From a virus: a DNA stretch of 45,246 bases. Where the stretch lies: positions 1 through 45,246 of IMG/VR virus record IMGVR_UViG_3300010354_000156; one strand, given 5' to 3'. The notes under the pieces were generated by a model that was not told the origin of the DNA, made no database searches, and worked only from the letters and a program-made list of their open reading frames with translations. Position numbers and translations under genes: made by a program. This document shows, in pieces, positions 40,983 to 45,246 of the stretch; position 1 is the first letter of the stretch, and each line of letters begins with the position of its first letter.

Positions 40983-41785
40983 GTAATGATTTAAAATGGA
41001 TGCTTTCATCAGACCAACAATTCCCATACCAAGATAATAAGATGATTAAACTTTGGTTTGAAGTAATGAAATGGTTTAAGCCGAATGTGGTAGATATTCT
41101 TGGAGATACTGATGATCAAGCATGCTATAGTAAATACACAGAAGGGAAATCTGCAGAATTTCTTAAGATGTATAAGGATCAAAATGGTGCAGCGATTGTT
41201 CCTTTAATGCAGCATGAAGCAAAAGGCGCTAGAGAATTTTATGAAATGAATAGAGAAATTGCTGGCGCTGAAGCTGAATTATTTACTGCATTGGGTAATC
41301 ACGACATTAGAATTTTCAATTACTTAGATGCTAAGCTCCCAGAATTTATGAATATAGTTACTCCAGAAGCATTATGGAGACTAGATTCTCTTGGATACAA
41401 ATATATTTATTATGACGCATTGCCAGAAAAAAGATACGGAGACATACATGTACATCATGGGATATCTATTGCAGACACTGGAGCTGTTCGTGCAGACATG
41501 AATAACCTTCAAATATCTTTAATTCGTGGACATTCTCATAGATTGGCTGCACATTTTCAAACTTATGAACTAAGAAATAAAGGTAAAGGAGAAACCATAC
41601 GTGGTTATGAAATTGGTCACATGTGTGACCCAAAGTCTTCTGGAATGAAATATATGCAGCATCATGATTGGCAAAAAGGTTTTGCGATTGCTCATATAGA
41701 AAATGGTAAAACTCCACATATTCAGCTTATTGAAGTTTCTAATGATTATTCATGTGTAGTAGATGGGAAATTATTTAAACTATGA
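40979..41785 (+). CDS. Calcineurin-like metallophosphoesterase
   Basis: 268 residues, GTG start. The metal-binding motifs are in order: D12-x-Q14 (SDQQFPY, where Q replaces the usual His), GDTDD (42-46), GNHD (106-109), VHHG (158-161) and GHSHR (184-188). Together they hold two metals and hydrolyse phosphate esters, such as nucleotides or nucleic acid ends. Phage members of this family lie near replication genes, as here. The substrate cannot be read. The Gln in the first motif is accepted in several members. Coupled to the oxygenase by a GTGA overlap. Confidence 0.9.
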   Translation: MSNDLKWMLSSDQQFPYQDNKMIKLWFEVMKWFKPNVVDILGDTDDQACYSKYTEGKSAEFLKMYKDQNGAAIVPLMQHEAKGAREFYEMNREIAGAEAELFTALGNHDIRIFNYLDAKLPEFMNIVTPEALWRLDSLGYKYIYYDALPEKRYGDIHVHHGISIADTGAVRADMNNLQISLIRGHSHRLAAHFQTYELRNKGKGETIRGYEIGHMCDPKSSGMKYMQHHDWQKGFAIAHIENGKTPHIQLIEVSNDYSCVVDGKLFKL

Positions 41786-41970
41786 TGACATGTAAAAATT
41801 GTGGTGGTCGTGTATTTGTGGATAGAGTTTTTTCACAAAAACTACATGTAGAATTGTTTTGTATAATGTGCGGTAAGCGCTGGATGATAAACAAAGACAC
41901 AAGTCCTTTAGGTAAATGGTTAGAAACAATAGAAAAAGAAAAGCTAAAAAGCTTAGCTATTTCTTCTTAA
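41782..41970 (+). CDS. Small zinc-ribbon protein
   Basis: 62 residues with CKNC (4-7) and CIMC (27-30) in the pattern C-x2-C-x19-C-x2-C, a zinc ribbon, and a helical end. Such proteins are frequent beside phage replication genes and often bind nucleic acids or partner proteins. A second ATG is at 41785. The gene overlaps the previous one by four bases, and its 3' end overlaps the following reading frame. Confidence 0.75.
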   Translation: MMTCKNCGGRVFVDRVFSQKLHVELFCIMCGKRWMINKDTSPLGKWLETIEKEKLKSLAISS

Positions 41971-42398
41971 ATAGTAAAATACATAAAGTATTGAACTATT
42001 CCCGTGCCAAAGATGAATTAATTGCATGGTGTTATCCAGATAAAAAACGTGTTCTTTATTCTTATTCTCAAGTAATTAAGAATATGGAAAATGCTTACTC
42101 TACTAAACAAGTGGCTGAATTACTAAATAAGCACAAAATTACAATTGAAGACTATATACTAGAGGGTAAAATTAAATATCCTCAAAAAGTATATCCAATT
42201 GGAAACCCAGAAAGTGACTGGTATAAATTTATGTATAGCGAATCGGACATAATGGACATACATCAATTTGTTTTAGAATCAGGATATTCTAAAAATATGC
42301 CATCAAAAACAGAATTAAGAGCACTTCTCAAACACAACACTATATTGTATACTAAGACCACTGAAGGTAACTTTGTACCAGTATGGAAGGCGGATTAG
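41916..42398 (+). CDS. Putative HTH DNA-binding protein; start uncertain
   Basis: 160 residues from ATG 41916. Residues about 61-95 (NAYSTKQVAELLNKHKITIE, then EDYILEGKIK) have the appearance of an excisionase/MerR-type helix-turn-helix, which would bind DNA. The rest is not recognised; it ends in LLKHNTILYTKTTEGNFVPVW. The start is unsettled: ATG 41916 overlaps the previous gene by 55 bases with only AGGT in front, while TTG 41991 (135 residues) avoids the overlap but lacks a Shine-Dalgarno. The DNA-binding region is kept in both cases. Confidence 0.65.
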   Translation: MVRNNRKRKAKKLSYFFLNSKIHKVLNYSRAKDELIAWCYPDKKRVLYSYSQVIKNMENAYSTKQVAELLNKHKITIEDYILEGKIKYPQKVYPIGNPESDWYKFMYSESDIMDIHQFVLESGYSKNMPSKTELRALLKHNTILYTKTTEGNFVPVWKAD

Positions 42399-42505
42399 TG
42401 TCAAGCAGAATTGTAGTCTGTGAATTATGTAAAAAGGAAATAGAATTGCGTTGGGGCATTTTCGGTCACGACACATTAAGTAGACATAGAAAGGCGGATC
42501 ATTAA
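42398..42505 (+). CDS. 35-residue CCHH zinc-finger microprotein
   Basis: GTG 42398 directly overlaps the previous stop (TAGTG) and follows GGAAGGCGG (42386-42394), a good ribosome site. The peptide reads MSSRIVVCELCKKEIELRW and continues with GIFGHDTLSRHRKADH to TAA 42503-42505. It has C-x2-C (8-11) and H24/H30 or H35, enough to bind one zinc in a CCHH arrangement. The stop and the next start overlap as TAATG. Very short but with ribosome site, motif and tight packing, it is likely a real gene; DNA- or protein-binding is a guess. Confidence 0.75.
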   Translation: MSSRIVVCELCKKEIELRWGIFGHDTLSRHRKADH

Positions 42506-42771
42506 TGGGATTTGAGCAGTTGCCTCCCAAGCAGGGCGACATGGAGTTGCCGTATTTTAATTGGAGACCACCCACTCAGGTAAGAGTAGATCTTTCTTTT
42601 ACTAGAAATCTTGGTAACTTTGAAAGTATTAAAATTGGAATTGGAGTAGACGACTATGTTCGTGATGGCGAATCGGTTGATGCTGCAACTGAAAGAGTTT
42701 ATAAGTTTGTTGAGTCTAAATTAATTTTAAAAACACAAGAGGTAGAAGAAGAATTAAATGGCAACAAATAA
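42505..42771 (+). CDS. Small conserved-type phage protein near replication genes
   Basis: 88 residues; begins MGFEQLPPKQGDMELPYFNW. The pattern VRVDLSFTRNLGNFESIKIGIGVDDYVRDGE with a following helix ATERVYKFVESKLILK is known to me from many phage proteins of unknown function beside recombination or replication genes. It would be a single beta sheet with a C-terminal helix. AAAGGCGG (42490-42497) precedes the ATG. It overlaps the following gene by 14 bases. Confidence 0.7.
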   Translation: MGFEQLPPKQGDMELPYFNWRPPTQVRVDLSFTRNLGNFESIKIGIGVDDYVRDGESVDAATERVYKFVESKLILKTQEVEEELNGNK

Positions 42772-43072
42772 AGAACCATACATACTTCTTACTATCTACA
42801 TGGCGCTTTATGAGCAGAAGTATGGGAAAAAACCTAGAATAAATAAATATAAAGAAAAGTGGGCTATGCAAGATGTTTTAGATAGCATAGGGTTTGAGCA
42901 AGCAAAAGATGTTCTTAATTATTATTTTCGCACTGGTAAAAATGGTCATCCATTAAATTTTTTTTATAATAATTTTGATAGGCTTGAAGATATGATGATA
43001 CAAATTAATAAAGATGTTGCCAATCGGGCTCGTCTATTAGAGAAAACAAAGAAGTTGGTTGAAGAAGAGTGA
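42758..43072 (+). CDS. Putative helicase loader or replication accessory protein
   Basis: 104 residues, all helical. It contains KYGKKPRINKYKEKWAMQDV and a motif VLNYYFRTGKNGHPLNFFY followed by NNFDRLEDMMIQIN; this pattern recurs in small phage proteins encoded just upstream of a DnaB-type helicase. That place, and the GTGA overlap with the helicase gene, suggest a role in helicase loading or origin recognition. No ATPase motif is present, so it would not be a DnaC-type loader. Confidence 0.65.
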   Translation: MATNKEPYILLTIYMALYEQKYGKKPRINKYKEKWAMQDVLDSIGFEQAKDVLNYYFRTGKNGHPLNFFYNNFDRLEDMMIQINKDVANRARLLEKTKKLVEEE

Positions 43073-44334
43073 ACACTGAAGCTGAATTAATTTCTGCTGT
43101 GTGTAAAAATAAAGACATAAGCACACTTCTTGCTGACAATGCTGATGACTTGTTTACTTCCCATAAAGATATATGGGAGGGGTTAAAGAGCTATTATTAT
43201 AAATTTAGGGCTGTTCCAGAAGTAGGAATATTGCAGGATAAGTTTAAAGATTTTGAACCAGTACAAACTAAGGCTGAAACAGGTTATTATTTAGATAAAT
43301 TAAAAAATGAATTTGTTTCTTCTAGATTAAAAACTATTATGCTTCAGGCTGGCTCATCATTAAAAGAAGATGCTCCGTCTAGGGTACTTGGTGTTATGCA
43401 AAGTCAGTTGGCCACCCTAAGTAGGTATACAAACAATGTCAGAGATGTAGATATCACTGATATTGATTCAGCAGAAAGACATTATCAGTCTGTAAAAGAC
43501 AGATCTAGTGTTATGGGTGGAAGCCCAGGAATATTAACTGGTTTTGAGGCTATAGATAAGGCCTACCCCACAGGAATGGCTCCAGGACACCTTATAGTGG
43601 CCATAGGATGGCCAGGAAGAGGAAAGACATGGTTTACCTCATACTTAGCTTGTAAGGCTTGGGAGCAGGGGTTTAAGCCAATGATAGTTTCTCTGGAGAT
43701 GGCTCCAGAGAATATGCGAGATAGAATTTATACGATGCTCGGTTCAGGCTTGTTCCGTGCTAGTGATTTATCAAAAGGAGATATTAATTTAGATGATTTC
43801 AGGTCATGGGCAACAAAAACCACGGAAGGCAAGAACAGCTTTGTCCTGGTTTCTAATGAGGGCACGGCAGAAGTCACTCCTTCAACAATACAAGGCAAAA
43901 TTGATCAACACAAACCAGATTTAGTTATTTTAGATTACCACCAATTGTTTAATGATAATAAGCGCAGTAATTCAGAAGTTGAAAGAAATAGAAATATCTC
44001 AAGAGATTTCAAATTATTAGCAGTGTCCAACAACATCCCAATTATAGATATTACTGCAGCCACTGCAGATGATATTTCAGATCAAGATGAGCCACCAATG
44101 ATGAGTCAGGTAGCATGGTCTAAAGCAATTGAATACGATGCTGATATGGCTATTGCTATTCATAAGCATGCTAATACAGATATGATAGAGGTTGTATCTA
44201 GAAAAAACCGTCACGGTCAAGATTTTAGATTTTTTCTCGATTGGGACATTAATCGTGGAATTATTAAGCCTATCTACGAAAATTTACCAGAATTAAATAA
44301 TGACTCACAAGAAAATAAAAAGATTTCAAATTGA
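43069..44334 (+). CDS. DnaB-type replicative helicase
   Basis: 421 residues, GTG start. Residues about 1-115 resemble the DnaB N-terminal helical domain (ELISAVCKNKDISTLLADNA); 155-400 are the RecA-like motor: Walker A GWPGRGKT (180-187), VSLEM (208-211, the glutamate activating water), Walker B LVILDYHQL (285-293), and SRKNRHG (377-383) where the arginine finger sits. It unwinds DNA ahead of the fork as a hexameric ring. The strand that usually ends in a Gln (as in SQLNR) reads IIDITAATADD here. The chain is slightly shorter than host DnaB. The primase gene follows closely. Confidence 0.92.
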   Translation: MNTEAELISAVCKNKDISTLLADNADDLFTSHKDIWEGLKSYYYKFRAVPEVGILQDKFKDFEPVQTKAETGYYLDKLKNEFVSSRLKTIMLQAGSSLKEDAPSRVLGVMQSQLATLSRYTNNVRDVDITDIDSAERHYQSVKDRSSVMGGSPGILTGFEAIDKAYPTGMAPGHLIVAIGWPGRGKTWFTSYLACKAWEQGFKPMIVSLEMAPENMRDRIYTMLGSGLFRASDLSKGDINLDDFRSWATKTTEGKNSFVLVSNEGTAEVTPSTIQGKIDQHKPDLVILDYHQLFNDNKRSNSEVERNRNISRDFKLLAVSNNIPIIDITAATADDISDQDEPPMMSQVAWSKAIEYDADMAIAIHKHANTDMIEVVSRKNRHGQDFRFFLDWDINRGIIKPIYENLPELNNDSQENKKISN

Positions 44335-44590
44335 AGTAGAATTTATTGATGATTCTGATATTATTAGAATCAGAAATCAATATGAAAACCTGTTGACGAG
44401 TCAAATGCGTGACGCTGGTTATATAAGGGTGCTTGACATAGATCCAGCTTTCTCGGTAGAATTTACAGGCGAGACATGGAAGTTCCTAATGACCATCCAT
44501 GGAATTTATGTGGGAAAGAAGAAGGCATGGCAATTAGAGGGTATAACCCAAAACAAACCAGTCAAACGGAATACACGCCAGCTCACATAA
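44300..44590 (+). CDS. Unknown small protein between helicase and primase
   Basis: 96 residues, overlapping both the helicase (35 bases) and the primase gene (64 bases) in other frames. Predicted mixed fold: IKRFQIEVEFIDDSDIIRIR then helix ENLLTSQMRDAGYIRVLDID and a strand FSVEFTGETWKFLMTIHGIY with a basic end. No motif recognised. The overlap and reading-frame integrity speak for a real gene, and the place suggests a replication accessory role. Confidence 0.65.
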   Translation: MTHKKIKRFQIEVEFIDDSDIIRIRNQYENLLTSQMRDAGYIRVLDIDPAFSVEFTGETWKFLMTIHGIYVGKKKAWQLEGITQNKPVKRNTRQLT

Positions 44591-45246
44591 AGTCTGTAAT
44601 TAAAAGTCTTGGAATAGATATTGCAGGTGAAACTTCAAATGATTATTTATCCTATTGTCCATTTCATTCAAATAGACATACGCCAAGTTTTAGTGTGAGC
44701 AGGACTAAAGGGGCTTACATTTGCTTTAATCCGTCATGCGGAAAAACTGGAACTATAATGGATCTTGTAAAAGAAGCGCTTGGCAAAAATGAATATCAGG
44801 CATTGAGGTATATTGAATCAAAGCAGGCGGAATCTATAGAAAATTTTGATGAAGAATTAAAATCAATGTTTGAAGATAAGCCAGACTTTGTAGAGTTTTC
44901 CCAACAAACATTAGATGATTTATACAATAACCTAGGCAAAAATAAACATGCACAAGAATATTTTCAGCATAGAGGAATAAATATTGACTCGATGCATTAT
45001 TTTAAATTAGGATATTCTTCCAATTTAGGAATGGTTATTGTTCCAGTTCACAGTCCAGATGGCACTCCAGTAGGTTTAGTGGGAAGGTCTATATCTGAAA
45101 AAAGATTTAAGAATAGCAATAATCTTCCACGTAGTAAAACAATGTTTAATATTCATAGAGCTAAGCGTATTGGAGATAGAGTTATTATTGTTGAATCTAC
45201 TTTTGATGCGATCAGAATACATCAGGCTGGGTTTCCAAATGTTGTA
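44527..45246 (+). CDS. DnaG-type primase, N-terminal part (3' end outside window)
   Basis: 240 residues visible from ATG 44527; an upstream in-frame ATG at 44476 is possible, but 44527 has GGGAAAG nine bases before it and gives the better N-terminus MAIRGYNPKQ. A CHC2 zinc-finger is clear: CPFH in YLSYCPFHSNRHTPSFSV and C-x4-C in CFNPSCGKTG. The later part contains GYSSNLGMVIVPV and the start of the TOPRIM domain (VIIVESTFDAIR), which binds metal for primer synthesis. It overlaps the small gene upstream by 64 bases and is cut by the window edge inside the catalytic domain. Confidence 0.9.
   Translation, partial: MAIRGYNPKQTSQTEYTPAHIKSVIKSLGIDIAGETSNDYLSYCPFHSNRHTPSFSVSRTKGAYICFNPSCGKTGTIMDLVKEALGKNEYQALRYIESKQAESIENFDEELKSMFEDKPDFVEFSQQTLDDLYNNLGKNKHAQEYFQHRGINIDSMHYFKLGYSSNLGMVIVPVHSPDGTPVGLVGRSISEKRFKNSNNLPRSKTMFNIHRAKRIGDRVIIVESTFDAIRIHQAGFPNVV

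Overview
This is a 45 kb, clearly AT-rich piece of a tailed-phage genome. It has siphovirus architecture with an unusually long tail, and both ends are cut: the left edge lies inside a tail-fibre gene and the right edge inside a primase gene. Every gene I can support is on the + strand. TGA is used as a stop, GTG and TTG starts are common, and many neighbouring genes overlap as ATGA, GTGA or TAATG, so translation is probably coupled. The head proteins are HK97-type with a PBSX/XkdF-like protease. Several strong promoters sit so close to the start codon that the mRNA should be leaderless. That habit, the gene content and the base composition fit a phage of an uncultured aquatic bacterium, possibly an actinobacterium. 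The host is an inference. No terminase, lysis gene, integrase, tRNA or CRISPR array is visible.

Layout. (1) 1-346: C-terminus of a fibre made of [F/H]FPP tetrapeptides with a small Cys/aromatic cap. (2) 399-7560: an accessory operon with its own promoter. It holds a WDGS-motif protein, a Cys-cluster protein, two related DUF6065-like proteins and seven 2-oxoglutarate/Fe(II) oxygenases of the prolyl-4-hydroxylase-like type, the last of which has lost active-site residues. (3) 7585-9378: a LamG-like lectin protein. (4) 9442-17007: head and connector genes, namely a small protein, portal, protease with a scaffold-like tail and a probable internal scaffold start, major capsid protein, and head-tail connection genes. 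(5) 17111-32039: tail genes, namely tube protein, frameshifted assembly chaperone with a CCCAAAC slippery site, a 2769-residue tape measure protein, distal tail protein, hub and tip proteins. (6) 32043-39298: two large fibres, the second ending in the same [F/H]FPP tract and Cys/aromatic cap as the left-edge fragment. (7) 39353-40197: three small genes. (8) 40275-45246: another oxygenase, a metallophosphoesterase, small zinc-binding proteins, a DNA-binding-like protein, DnaB-type helicase and DnaG-type primase.

How it may fit together. Both [F/H]FPP fibre genes are followed by prolyl-hydroxylase-like oxygenases. Proline-rich, collagen-like repeats are the classical substrate of prolyl 4-hydroxylases. 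I therefore propose that this phage encodes a fibre-modification system in which the oxygenases hydroxylate the proline-rich fibre tips. This is an inference from adjacency and family knowledge. The two fibre tracts share a 60-bp higher-order repeat in the same register but differ in copy number, which points to expansion, contraction or recombination between the two loci.

Expression. The promoters share an extended -10 (TGn-TATAAT) and often lack a good -35. Two intrinsic terminators isolate the capsid and tail-tube genes, which also use different arginine codons from their neighbours, as expected for highly expressed genes.
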